Of a DNA stretch of 64,000 nt, positions 1 through 11,383 are shown in pieces (the first letter of the stretch is position 1; every line of letters starts with the position of its first letter). Location of the stretch: the NCBI GenBank assembly GCA_010093705.1, contig MU006098.1:293981-357980 (forward strand). Direction: 5' to 3'. The notes beneath the pieces were generated by a model. The model was not told the DNA's origin, did no database searches, and saw nothing but the letters and a program-made list of their open reading frames with translations. Origin of the DNA: Patellaria atrata CBS 101060. Lineage: Eukaryota; Ascomycota; Dothideomycetes; Patellariales; Patellariaceae. A program made the translations under genes and the position numbers.

Positions 1-1007
1 CAAACAACACTCCCGAGAAAGACTGTGCAGCTTAATGGATCAAGATGATCGAGCTTTTGAATGAAGGGGAGTATCCTATTTTCAGTGTCTTCCTCTTTGA
101 TCTTTAGAATGTAAGTCAAGACAAAGAGAACTACCGCGCCTATTGGGAGATTACTGACTCGGTTAACATAGTACATAGGGTCATGGTCGCTGCGCGGAAC
201 TTACATCCAGAAGCACCATCTCCAAGTGCTTTTCTCTGTAAAGACACCACCAAGCGGAGGTCCCGCTCCGATCGATATCGCGAAAACACTCGCTACGATA
301 GAGAAGTAGATTGGACGTTGCTCTAACACGATGACTTTCCCAACAATCGCTAGAGCACCCTGAAAGATTCCAGCACCTCCCAATCCCGCAACTGCTCTTC
401 CGATGATGAAAAGATTCGAAGAAGTTGCCGCCGCACAGATTATTGATCCCACTAGAGTAGGTTAGTACTTTTGAATTCGAAACCTCTAAAGTGGTCGTTT
501 ACCTTCAAACACAAGGATAGACATGCTGTACACTAATTTTGTGTCGAAGAACTTATACAGCGATCCGTATATGGGTTGAAAAGCTGTCGAAGTGACCAGA
601 TATGCCGTCCCATACCAAGCAACATCTTCCAATGAATGAAAATCTGAGATGATCTTTGGTACAGCAACTGTAATGATATGTGTATCAAGAGCGACTAAAA
701 AGACACCAAAAAAGAGACACGCAATGACAATGTATAGGCGCCATGATGTGAGGTATTGGGACTCTGTAGCTTCTGGCTCTGGTGTAGGGTTTAATGCTGC
801 CAGTGACCCCTTAGACAGATTGCTCTTTGCTGCTGGAAATGTCGTTCCCTCAAGGGAGTCGTTGCTCGGTTTCCTGGATCCATGGGGTCGACTAAGAGTT
901 TCGTTGCTCGGGGTAGGAGATTCCAGTATCCCAACCGACTTCATCGTCACAGATGTTTGCAACCTAGAAGCTATTTTGCAGCGGGAAGAGAGGTCCTTTA
1001 CCTCCAT
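1..1007 (-). CDS. MFS multidrug/toxin exporter, DHA2 type (5' part, runs off left edge)
   Basis: Plasma-membrane proton antiporter of the major facilitator superfamily; the DHA2 branch has 14 helices and exports drugs or fungal toxins. The model is complement(join(<1..153,205..451,503..1007)) with GT/AG introns at 154-204 and 452-502. About 90 cytosolic Ser/Thr-rich residues precede helix 1. Visible motifs are LDTHIITVAVPKI (motif D1), GSLYKFFDTKL (motif A loop), GRAVAGLGGAG (motif B), and GAGPPLGGVF followed by WRWCFWINLPIGA, the classic helix 5-6 signature of this branch. The second junction restores CFWINLPIG, which supports the splice choice. The C-terminal half lies outside the window, so substrate and integrity cannot be judged. 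A pair of P450s nearby would fit export of a modified metabolite, but that is inference. Confidence 0.9.
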
Positions 1008-3238
1008 GATCCAGAATTGGATGTGATTGTGACGACGTCGCGCTTAACACCCTGGAGAGGCTGGTCATGCAGGTTGTATAGATTTTAATGATGCGGCTGT
1101 ACAAAATATAATGTATCGAACCCTCAGAATAGATATCAATTCGTCGGTTGAGATTTCTAGAATATCTGCCCGATTGGGCTCAGTGCCGGAGGTCGGAGAC
1201 ATCCCAGTAGCTAGCTCTAATGCTTACATGCATGTAGCTAGAGCATTTTACAGGGAGGCGGTGCCTTACCACCCGCTATCATGGATGGGCCCTAACGAAA
1301 ACCGTAAGCATCAGAGCACTGGTTATATATAAATTGCAGACTAACGCATCTGCGTTACTGTTGATGTCCCTTACAGTAAAGTTGGTCTGTGCGTCTAGAT
1401 GGGACCGCTTTGGCGCTTGGTGTAACTACGAATCAGCCGTACATCCCGCCCCCAGGTATCATTAGTCAATCCAAAAATCCAACAGAGAGAAGATAATGTG
1501 TGGAGCCCCATAACGGCCTATGTTCTTGTCCTTGTTGAGAAGAAGCTGAGAACTGAGACCGCTAGGTTACTATCATAAAGGTTATTGAACGATATCTCTG
1601 CCAAGTCAATCGATAACGTGGTTGCTTAGGAGCTGTGATAGGTTGGGTAGTGTAGAAGTTCTCCCAGTGCAGTATGTATGCAAACGTAGTAGACTCGGGT
1701 TTTTAGTAACTGCTTCAAGTATACCATATGATTGTTCACAGCCATGTGCACCTGATCTTTAAACGATCAAGGGCAGCCTTTGGGGCGAGTATCTTGAACT
1801 TGGTATCATTAATCATACTCAATAGCCTTTTTTGAGCTTTTTGAGCGCTCACGTCCTGGTTAAAGAAGATGCTGACCGATGCTCTCTTGAAAGGTCAGCT
1901 AAGACAGCGATGTATTCAACTTGAGAGAATCTCCCGGATTAATTCTAGAATTCTTCGAGCCAGGGATAGACGTGCCTAGTATGCCTAATAAGATCCTTTC
2001 TGCTTGAAGGGTGGAAGTGTTAGCTGCGTTTGTCTAGGTCTAACGGTTCGGTTTCGAGTCAGAGCGTCAGTCCAGTATTCAGGATGTGTCTTAACGGCGA
2101 GAATGATGATAGAAACAAGCAGTTCGCGGTGAAAATAAAATTTGAAGGCTGTCAATCTGCAAGTGCTGTTGAGATTTGATCCATCTCATTGCAAGGGAAC
2201 TCTGGGGTATAGCGGAACGTCTCAAGCTATATAACATAAGTAAATCCTTCTTACTTGACAGAATAATACTCACTATGACCGCACTGCATCTCTTTGAATT
2301 CGGGGAAATGTTACTATGATTCCATTCATATCCTTCTCCAGTCTTTCGCGATTTCTTGACCTTCGCCCGAAACCCATTCTTGAACTTCAGAATGCGGAAC
2401 GAGGGGTATCAAAGGATATACCAGCGCGTAGGTAGACGTATGTAGCCAGTTCCGCCAGCAAAATTGATCGCGAATATATTCCAAATACTTCGTCAAGAGC
2501 ACTTTCGAAGGCATCCGGCGAGCTCATGGTTTGCCTTAGTATCCTCTTTAGTTCGAAGGTCCATAGCTCGCACGAGACGAAAATGCCATTAAACGCTTAG
2601 ATTTCTTCCCACCGTGATCTAAGCGTCTAGTTTCTCATCTAGTAACTGGTCTATACGCAGATTAGTTGCTCTGCGTATCTTACGGAGTGGCTTTGATAGG
2701 AGGACTCCGAAAGATACAGATGAAAGACGACTATAAGAAGGAGGATGTGATGGAATACGGTCTACAAGTCACCTCCACGGTAGGAAGAGACTCCTTAGGA
2801 CGTTGACCAGCACTATAAAACCTGTACGAAATAAGAGCGTCCATACATGGGGCTCTAGGACTATCCATATGAGGTCCAGGGGACCAACAGGCGATCGAAG
2901 AAGACATATCTTCAACAAACAAGACGCGTCTACAGTTGATTTTCATATGGAATCGTTTCAAACAAGAAAAGCGAGGGCGCGGTCAGAACAGAAGAATCAT
3001 CTTAGGAGAAATGAAACGCCCCCGTAGTGTCAATGAGACTCAATCGACCAGATGAAATATCTTTTATAAACGTACGTAACTAAGAATCCCTATGACTAGG
3101 TAGCTTGATGAAACAGCCAACTTCGTCATTCTTGTGAGTCGAATGAAAATCAGGACCAATTTTCATGGAACGACGAAGTGGATCTCATTTAGAGTGTGCT
3201 CCCTCAATTGACGTGCCAAAGCTCTTGGACAAGTCAGA
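1008..3238. other. Gene-poor stretch upstream of the MFS exporter
   Basis: No recognisable gene. On the minus strand from 2527 an ATG opens a frame beginning MSSPDAFESALDEVFGIYS. A possible short intron (GTATAT...TTCAAG, about 43 nt) would extend it into WVSGEGQEIAKDWRRI and a stop at about 2326. This would be a protein of about 52 residues with no family I recognise. Everything else consists of short, low-quality frames. Confidence 0.3.
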
Positions 3239-3514
3239 CTACTCCCAGCAGATGATTCGACCTTGCAGCTGATACTGAAGGATGGTATTTTGATGCACAG
3301 AGCAGTGGTTCATCCAGGTCATCGATTTTGAGTGCCTCCAGTCTTGGGGTTCTGTCACCGCTTCCAGAAGGTTAACCCAGGCTGTTAGCGCTTCAAAATT
3401 CGGCGCTCCGGCCTCCGACACAGTTACTACAACCCTAAAGGTTCTCCCAGCTCTTTCAAAATAAATTCGCTGACATATTGCAACTTCCAGACCATCATCA
3501 TTTTCGCTTTTCAT
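3239..3514 (-). CDS. Hypothetical small protein, 91 aa
   Basis: Single open frame starting at an ATG, MKSENDDGLEVAICQRIYF. Its amino-acid composition is unremarkable and has no strong low-complexity bias. A central stretch, RTFRVVVTVSEAGAPNFEAL, reads like a beta strand followed by a turn. There is no signal peptide, membrane segment or recognised domain. It lies about 190 nt beyond the stop of the neighbouring P450 on the same strand, so it could be an unrelated small gene, part of that transcript's 3' UTR, or a chance frame. I do not recognise it. Confidence 0.3.
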   Translation of the reverse strand: MKSENDDGLEVAICQRIYFERAGRTFRVVVTVSEAGAPNFEALTAWVNLLEAVTEPQDWRHSKSMTWMNHCSVHQNTILQYQLQGRIICWE

Positions 3515-3705
3515 ATCTTTAGAATTATCTAGCCTATCAAGCTAACATCAACGGTGAGTTTGTATCGGATTTTCCACAGTTTCAGGGCTTTCATCATGGA
3601 TGAATTAAAGTCCCGAACGCCATGAACATAAGTCCAGATGGTAAAATATTCAACATGGGATTCATCATTATAATGTGTAACTAAAACAAGGTGAACCTCT
3701 GACTC

Positions 3706-5641
3706 CTATCGTAATTTTCTCTCAGCAATCTTCAAGATGATATCATCTCCTTCCACCTGCTTTGAGATTCCCAAGCTCGGTTTTCCGTGATCCAGACGAG
3801 GGAATGGTTTACCCTTGACTCCTAACACTTCTGCACCCTCATTGACAAGCTGAATGTCATATCTCCAAAGTATAAAAGCGATGAACGCTAATGTTTCATG
3901 TCTTCCAACAACTCTTCCGGAACAAAGAGTCACACCACCACCGAAAGGCCGATAGTCCTCAGAACGCTCGAGGGATTTATCCTTCAAAAACCTGTAAAAG
4001 TCAATTTCATCTGCATTGTCCCCAAAGGAACTTTTCGACATATGCGCAAGTCGTTGCGGCATAAGGACTTTGGTACCCTTTGCTAGAACCTTATTATCGA
4101 TAACCGCCGGTTGCTTAACTTCGAGGATGGTGCTTCCAGTGGAAACGACTCGTGTCATCTCATTGAATGCAGAATTCAAAAGTGGACATTTATCAATCAG
4201 TTGACTCTTGGACATCTCCGCTAGAGTAGGGCCAGTAATATCCTTCAACTCGTCAATTGACTCCATTGCAAAAGCAATCTCTTTGCGAATGTCGTCTATC
4301 ACCTCCGGCTGCTTTAGAAGGTTGCCTAGCATCCAGAAAGCTAACATCGGTGCGTTTGCATTGATGCTGAAGTCAAATATTAGGCTCGCATATATAGAAA
4401 GAGATTACTGTTTTAAAAGAAAGTTGCTTACCCCCATAAAACCATTAATAACGTTCGAGCTATATCTTCTGTACTCAACCCTCCCTGCTTCTTCTCAGCT
4501 TCAACTTCGTTAATTAAAGGTACTGTGCTCCTTGTTGGTCGCTCATCTACTGGAGTATCAAAATACTGTTTTAATGCTTTGATGAGCTTGTCCCTAGGTT
4601 CTATGGCCGCTTTCGCAAGGAATGGTGGATATTGGTAAGTCATCATCCACGCATTATCATCCCAAGCGTCCATTAACGTCGTAAAGTTAGGCTCAATATC
4701 CCGAAGATACTGCCCAAAGAATGCCTGCGTTTGGCAATCGACAAGCACATCTCGGCACCAACGATAAGCTGATACCACTCGCGCATCACCCTCCGAGGAG
4801 AGTATTGTACTCGGGAAGAATGAATTCCAGCGGGTATAACGTTCAATTTCATAAAGGACTGTTCCAATCAGATCATGCAAACGTGCTGGTTGTAACAGCT
4901 GCTTGTGAACAAGATCACTACAGGTATGAACCAAAACTTTCTGCTTAGGATTGGGATATAGTGACTTAAAGCCATCTTTTGGGGAACGCCACAACGCAGT
5001 CCTTCCCTCGGATGAGACGTTGGCGACGCCGGAATACAATGTATCAATGAAAGGATCAAAGCTGAAGGATGAGGTATCCTTGTAGATCTGATGAACATGC
5101 TTAGGGTTGCTAATTACCGCTAGTTTCTCTCCCGCAACGTAGAGAATGAATGGCTTCATGGAGTTGCCGAAGTAAGAACTATTTTTCGTCATCAGTCTAT
5201 GCTATGTCATCAGGTCTATACATGTTGACTAACCATCCTCGAGCGTAAAGAGCATTTGAATTGTTGAAGAAAGAAACTGCATGACCTTTGAGTATGGTGT
5301 TAGTTCGACATTCCCATCGATCAAGTTATTGTATCGGGGGTCATTGCTAATGTGAGTCTATAGCTCTGCCAATAAGAATATAACGAATTATCTTACATAC
5401 CGACGACTAGCAGAATATTAGCATCGCAGAACTAGCTAAGACGTATAAGGAACTCACAAGGGACCCAATAAGGTAAATAGTCAAGCTCTTGCGGTCTCAA
5501 AGTAGGGCGAATTGTGAACGACCAAAACCTCCACACAAAGTAACTCAAAAACGGGAACGCGACATAGCTCAACCACGAAGGATGATTTCCCCGAATGTCC
5601 TGGAGGTTGATGGCCGAAAAGGGGAAAAGATCGGAAATCAT
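3706..5641 (-). CDS. Cytochrome P450, CYP7/CYP8-like
   Basis: Haem-thiolate enzyme, probably anchored in the ER by its N-terminal segment (WLSYVAFPFLSYFVWRFW). The model is complement(join(3706..4366,4432..5178,5234..5285,5401..5406,5458..5641)), 549 aa, with all junctions GT/AG and the total divisible by three. It shows the N-terminal proline region (LPYWVPFVGHAVSFF), the ExxR of helix K (NEMTR, E399/R402) and the haem loop YRPFGGGVTLCSGR with ligand C478. The I-helix reads VLWGINANAPMLAFW around residues 330-342 and lacks the usual acid-threonine pair, as in CYP7/CYP8 enzymes. Substrate is unknown. The 6-nt fourth-position exon (5401-5406) restores PFVGH; skipping it keeps the frame but gives PCH. 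It is divergent to a second P450 starting at 7095. Confidence 0.92.
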
Positions 5642-7094
5642 GGCGTGCCAGAGGTGAGTATGGTGAGAATGAACAATGTGTGGAAGCAGTTTCGTATTAC
5701 AATATGTGTGGCCACTCTATTTGATTCTTCGCAATCACTCCATATTTTCTTCGATCACAATAATAGACACTAATGAGAGTTTGAAGTCTTGAAGCCCTAT
5801 GAATATGCGGCTTCGTAAGAGTACTAACGTAGTAAGGTAACGCCTGGGTCGCGCCGCTCAGCCTCCCGCATATCTTTGAACGCCTAAACGGTCTTGGCAT
5901 ATCACGTTTAGAACCAATAGAGCGAAAGCAAGGGATGTTGTGAGCTTACATGCAGTAAGTAAGCGCAACCGAGTAGTAGGGAGCTAGATATCTTGCAGAA
6001 TGATTTTGCTAGGGCTGAGCAGGTTTTTGTTCTCAGCTAATCCAAAGTAACACAAGTTCACCCCGGAGTTGCACGGAGTACGGACATACAGTGCTACAGT
6101 TCTTCCAATTGTTCTTCAGAGTAGGCAACAGATTATTTCAACGACACCAATCGATTTGTCTAGAGATGCCGCTGTCGAAAGTTCCATGTTCGCACCTGGG
6201 ATGCCATAGATGATTTACTGCCGGTTAAAACATTTAGTGGATACACTAGGCAGCTCAATTTCTCAAAAGCATATACCAAAGCCACAAACAAGATAGATGT
6301 CTCGACAAGCTTTCTCGGGATCTAGGAAGTTTCTTTTGGGGCTGATACAGAAATCGGCCTTAATATAATTCCAACCGCAGCGAGCTTTGAAGTGTATCAG
6401 GTTATAGCTTTTGGAAAGGTGGAGCTTGAGATATCGAATTTCTGAACTACGGTCCAACCAGCGTGTCTCTCACCCTGGTTCCTCCCTGACCAAATGTCCC
6501 CTGCGCGATATCTCTAATGCTCCTGCTGATGGTTCGGCGTTACGGCCTTTGCTGCGCAGCGGCATATACTCTCCGGGACAATTCTCTCCAGTCCCCACGC
6601 TTCGTACTCAGGGGCAGTCACTAATTGGGCAGTTCAGATGCAACGTTCCAGTATGAACCAGCCCCAACACTCATACTTGTATCCCGGTAGCCAAATTTAG
6701 GAGGACTTTTGATATGGCGGATCGTTGGCCCCTTGCTGTCCTTTTCTTGCCCACAAACATGTGAAGTAATCACAGCACTCTCGTTCTGGCCGCCCAAATG
6801 AAGTCATTGGACCGTATAGTTGGAACACGTAAGGAGATATTGCTACATCCGTACACAGCTGTACCGAGATCTTAAACATAGGTCTTTTTGACGCCAACAA
6901 ATGCTCACTCGAGGGCGGGAAAGGGTGTGGCCAATTGCCTGAAGTCTATTTTCACTATAGGCTATCTGCTAAGACGGCCATTTTCATAGAGGAGAAAATG
7001 GCGGCGCGGAAGTACCGGTAATATTTATCAACCAGAGCTATCCCCAAGTTGTATTCAGAAGTACTCGTCTTCGGATCAGGATTTTCTTTTGAAC
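5642..7094. promoter_or_regulatory. Shared upstream region of two divergent P450 genes
   Basis: These 1.45 kb separate the start codons of two head-to-head P450 genes and so must carry both promoters. Only short frames of poor quality occur here. I see no convincing third gene and no clear operator-like palindrome array. Co-regulation of the pair is inferred from the arrangement only. Confidence 0.5.
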
Positions 7095-9005
7095 ATGAAT
7101 CAATTCAGCATGAATCAGTTCAACATGAACTCAAACATGACGTTCACCATTGAAAAGACCTTTGTGTCATATGAAGACGTTAATGTTGAGCTTCCGTCGC
7201 CGTGGTTGCTCGACCACTTCGTTCTCTCTCTTCTCTTGCCGATTTCATTATTGGTCTACTATTCATATTGGACATCGAACATCAACCGAAAACCAAAAGT
7301 CCGAAGACCATTTACGGTACCATATACCGTACCAATTTTAAAAAGTACTTTTCGATTTTTCTTCAAAGGAGGTGACATCTTCCTTTACACTGCGTAAGAT
7401 CCAGCATCCGGGTTTTGATTCTGCTGTGTTACTCACGAACCATCTAGCCGGTATCTACGTGACCAAGCAGCTGTCCGTCTTGCATTATTCAACCAAGATA
7501 TCTACTTGATCCATGGGGCGAAAAATATCAATGAGATCTTTCAAAATCAGCAATTCACCGTGGTGTGGGCGTACGGTATTGCTCTGCGATCATGTTTTGG
7601 CATGGGCCGCAAAGCCGTCTCAATGTACTTCAACGACACTTCTGGATCTCGCACAAAACCGATCCCGGGGAGCAACATCGCACCGCATAACAGGGTCGGC
7701 TACAAGACCCATGAGAACATCCTTCATGGGATTCTCGGAGCCGGTCACGTACATGCTTTCAATCGCTACGAAAACGCAATATTCAAGGAACTGAACGGCC
7801 TTGAAATCGGGGATGAGTGGGTCGAATATCCCGATTTCACGGACTTTTACCACGACAGCGTGGGAACATGTATTCTAAGAATGCTTTACGGACCCACCAT
7901 TTCCGAGGACCCGGTTTTCAACCGAAATCTCTGGAAGTACGACTCTTGGGTCATGAGTCTTGCAAAGCGTCTCCCAAGGTTTCTCATCCCGGAGGCATAT
8001 CGATTGAGAGACTACATGCTAGGAGCTCTCAAAAATTGGCATGCACTTGCCAGAGAAGGTAGCAAGAATGCGATTTACGATAGAGAAGCCGATTCTGACC
8101 CCTTTTGGGGACGAAAAATGATGCGGGAACGACATGAAATGCAACTTACCATCGATAACCAAGACTACGACTCTATAGCCTCCGCGGAATTAGCCATGGT
8201 TTGGGCATCAGTTGCGAATATTGTACCATCGACAATGTCTTTAGCACTACATGTCTTCCTTGATAAACCCGCACTTGCGGATATCCGCACATCGGTAGCA
8301 AGCACGGTTGAGCCAGGAGAAAGACTGAAATTCGACATCCGAAAACTCGAAAAGCAAAATCTTCTTCTTTCGATGTATGCAGAGACGTTACGCTTCACCG
8401 TTCAATTGCACGTCCCACGCTGTTCCCCTTACGAAGACGTCACAATCGGCGGCGTCTCCATCCCCAACGGTCAAGCAATGGTGATAAACACCTGGCTCGC
8501 GCACACAGACGAGGACTCTTGGGACACCCGCAATGGCGCCTACCCTCTAACTTCATTCTGGGGGAAACGATTTCTCGTCGACCCCAAAGACCCATCTAGC
8601 GGTCCAGGTCACAAAAAGCCCAAAACAGCGCCTAGCGACACTCAATCTAACGAGCATTACTTCTCCACATATGGACTTGAGGGCGCTTGGATACCATATG
8701 GAGGTGAGTTTATGATTTTCGTCTTTTCGAATCCTTTGAGCTTTTTGTTCCTTTTTGGAAGGATTCAATGCTGATACTGCACCCCAGGTGGTCTGAACGC
8801 GTGCCCGGGCCGCATCATCGCGAAGCAGATCATGCTTGTCTCGTGCGCTATGATGTGCACGATGTTCGACGTGGAGATTTTGGCAGATGCTAAGGCGTTG
8901 GAATTCTCCACGTCGAGGTTTGGATTCGGGACCAGGAGACCGGTGGGCAAGGTACCGTTTAGGATCAGGCGGCGGCAGATACCCGACTTCGAGACTGATA
9001 GATGA
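7095..9005 (+). CDS. Cytochrome P450, CYP7/CYP8-like
   Basis: Second haem-thiolate enzyme of the same broad type. The model is join(7095..7393,7448..8703,8788..9005), 590 aa. Start: the first ATG (7095) is followed by a run of Met/Asn/Gln codons (MNQFSMNQFNMNSNM), so later ATGs at 7110 or 7125 are possible. A membrane anchor (FVLSLLLPISLLVYYSYW) lies near residues 40-57. The ExxR is ETLR (E412/R415) and the haem loop is IPYGGGLNACPGR with ligand C524, split by the last intron after the second Gly. The I-helix reads WASVANIVPSTM near residues 352-363, again without the canonical acid-Thr oxygen-activation pair. The two proteins are clearly diverged, so this is not a recent tandem duplicate. 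Substrate is unknown. Confidence 0.92.
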
Positions 9006-9937
9006 GCGAATAGAGTAGATCTACTTAAAGATTGTAACAGTAATAACGAAGATACGAATGTGAAATTCCAAATCCTAGAATGTTCTCGTGATGATAAGGC
9101 TAAGGTGCTGCGAGGCCCTCGCCAACACAGGCAACATACGTAGAAGAACATGGCCGTAGTTCTAGCTCGGAACGACGAAAATTAAAAAGTACCGATACAT
9201 CAGAAGCAGAACTAGCGTTGTACCCACGATAATCGCCCCAAAAAGTCCCCATCAGGCAATTGGATCTCGGGTCCATTCCACCACACAGCAGACACCCACA
9301 CCCAAAATCCCCGTCGATATTAAAGACGCAAGCTTTCGTGGTTGTTGGAACGCACTCACCCAACACAGCCCCATGCGTGAGCCCTGTCTGTCGGTGGAGT
9401 CGAACGCCCCAAGCGGTTGGGGCCAAGGAAGCCCGGAAGAACACCCAAAAACGGCCACTTAGCGAATTGCGACTGCCCTACCGTAACAAATTGTCGTTAG
9501 GGCGGCTTACATACCCGCGCCGATTACGGGTGCTAAAAACGGGTGTGCAAATCAGGGCTCCTTGCTTGTGGTTTGGGGGGTTGGGTGCGCTGGAGCCAAC
9601 GGTATGCTGGTGTCGCTGCATGCAAGGGATGGACTGGAGATGGGGGAGTACTAAACGTGGTGCCCCTGGTCCCTGGAGCTTTGGGGCTGGGTGCGTGTGC
9701 GTGCTGTGGGTGGTGTTTGGTGTTCATCTAAATGTATGCGGAGGCCGATATGGGAAATGCTGGGGGGAGAGCGTTCTGCTTACTAGTGAATTGGCCCGCT
9801 TACTTACTTCTATGAGGTATTTCCACTTTTTGCGGAGGTTTGGATCGCGGAGTACCTTCGTCTGGAATCTGTGGAGGTAGCCTTTTTTTTCCCCTGGGAA
9901 TAGAAGAGTTTCATTGAGTTGACAAGTCGTTGGCAAT
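9006..9937. other. GC-rich intergenic stretch with overlapping long frames
   Basis: This is the spacer between a P450 and the PTH11-like gene and is more G/C-rich than its surroundings. Both strands hold long frames, for example 206 codons on plus at 9260-9880, but they are rich in Trp/Cys/Gly or Pro/His as expected for G/C-biased noise. One minus-strand piece near 9165-9250 reads MGLFGAIIVGTTLVLLLMYR, a plausible membrane helix in a 29-codon frame. No gene is called. Confidence 0.3.
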
Positions 9938-11383
9938 ATGGCACGATCTGTTGATAATATCAGTAGGATACCTAGACAAACATTCCTTGTAGGTTATAGC
10001 CATAAGGTCATGAAATCACTCCGCTGACATGAAAGATCTCAACTTCTGCTCTTCTAGCAGTATCTCTACTGGCGATTGTTGTTCGGTTTTACATCCGGAT
10101 AGCTATTCAAAAACAATTTTCCATTGACGATGGCTTCATTATCATAGCTCTTTGCTGTCTGATAGTGGCATATACACTGATAGTAATGTTCATTCTACCG
10201 AATATGTATGTCTCCTGGGCCGTGAAATACCCTGATGAAACGGCTGGAATCGTGCTCCCAGACAACTGGCTCGAGATGACCTTCGACTTTCACAAATGGG
10301 CCGCAGTTGTCAATATAACTCTTTGGACCGGAATCTTGGCCATCAAGTTCAGTTTCTTGTTCTTCTTCCGCAATCTGATAAGTCGAATCCGATCGATGAC
10401 TGTTTATTGGTGGATTGTCTTTGTTTTCACCGTCGGAACGCTCGGATATGGCATTTCGGTTTATATCATAACCTGTCCTCACTTTTACTCCTTCGCGATC
10501 TGTGAGTTAAATCAATTCTAAGGAGCTGGTACTTGTTGACTGACTGGATCGTAGTGGAATGCAACACTTCGGCAGGAAACCACCTGATATTTTCTCATGC
10601 GGCAGCTCAGATGGTACTCGATATCATTGGAGATGTTATGAGTAAGTTTCAACAACCTCGTCCCCTCAGGATAATTCTAACAAATGTACAGTCGTGCTCA
10701 TTCCAATTCGAATAATTTGGATCATCAAGGTGTCCTGGATGCAAAAGATAGTCCTTGCAGTTTCCCTATGCTTGACGATAGTGATAATGATAACGACCAT
10801 TATCCGAGTCAGTGGAATCCATCACGAAGGCTTAATTGACTTTATCTGGGCGCTCTACTGGTCTGTTATATCCGTGCAAATCGGTATCACCATGGCTGCA
10901 GCTGCAGCTTTCCGCGCCTTTTTCGTTGCCCGTAGAGAAGACACTCCACCATCGTCAGGTCCTCGGAAGCGCTGGTATTACGAAGCTAAGAAGCATTTCT
11001 GGCAGTCCTCGACACCAAAGGGATGGCGGTCAAAGCTTAATGCACTACCCTCGGTGGACGGCGAGGAACCCAAACAAGAACCTTTTATGAAAGAGCTACC
11101 TAAGATCCCCAGAGCATATATAACCGGAATTCGGACCTTTTTTAACGGTCAGGGCCGGTCGACGATTCCGAAAGGTGGTAGTCAGATGGAGAGCCAAATG
11201 ACGACGGCTAGTGATGATATCGAAACGTTGCCTTTCCGAGAGTACGGCATCCAAGTCACCCGGGATGTTTCAGCGAAGTCGGAGAGGTCATATAGCCCTC
11301 GAAATCCGGCATTTTACTCGTATACACCGAATAGTTCAAAAGACTCATATGCCACCAGCACAGTGAAGTCGACTGTTAGCTAG
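9938..11383 (+). CDS. PTH11-like integral membrane protein (fungal rhodopsin-like domain)
   Basis: Seven-helix plasma-membrane protein of the large fungal family related to Magnaporthe Pth11, some members of which sense surface or host cues. The model is join(9938..9962,10058..10501,10555..10641,10692..11383), about 415 aa. Exon 1 is only 25 nt, and the acceptor at 10057 or 10060 cannot be told apart by frame. Helices include SLLAIVVRFYIRI followed by IDDGFIIIALCCLIVAYTLI (the family DD motif after helix 2), LAIKFSFLFFFRNLI, YWWIVFVFTVGTLGYGI, the ECNTSAGNHLIFSHAAAQM segment and WALYWSVISVQIGITMAAAAAFR. The last 150 residues form a Ser/Pro-rich cytosolic tail. There is no CFEM cysteine domain at the N-terminus. 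Ligand is unknown. Confidence 0.85.

Noticed and set aside
9260-9880. 206-codon plus-strand frame
   Set aside because: Trp/Cys/Gly-rich translation typical of G/C-biased noise, overlapping frames on the other strand, no family resemblance.
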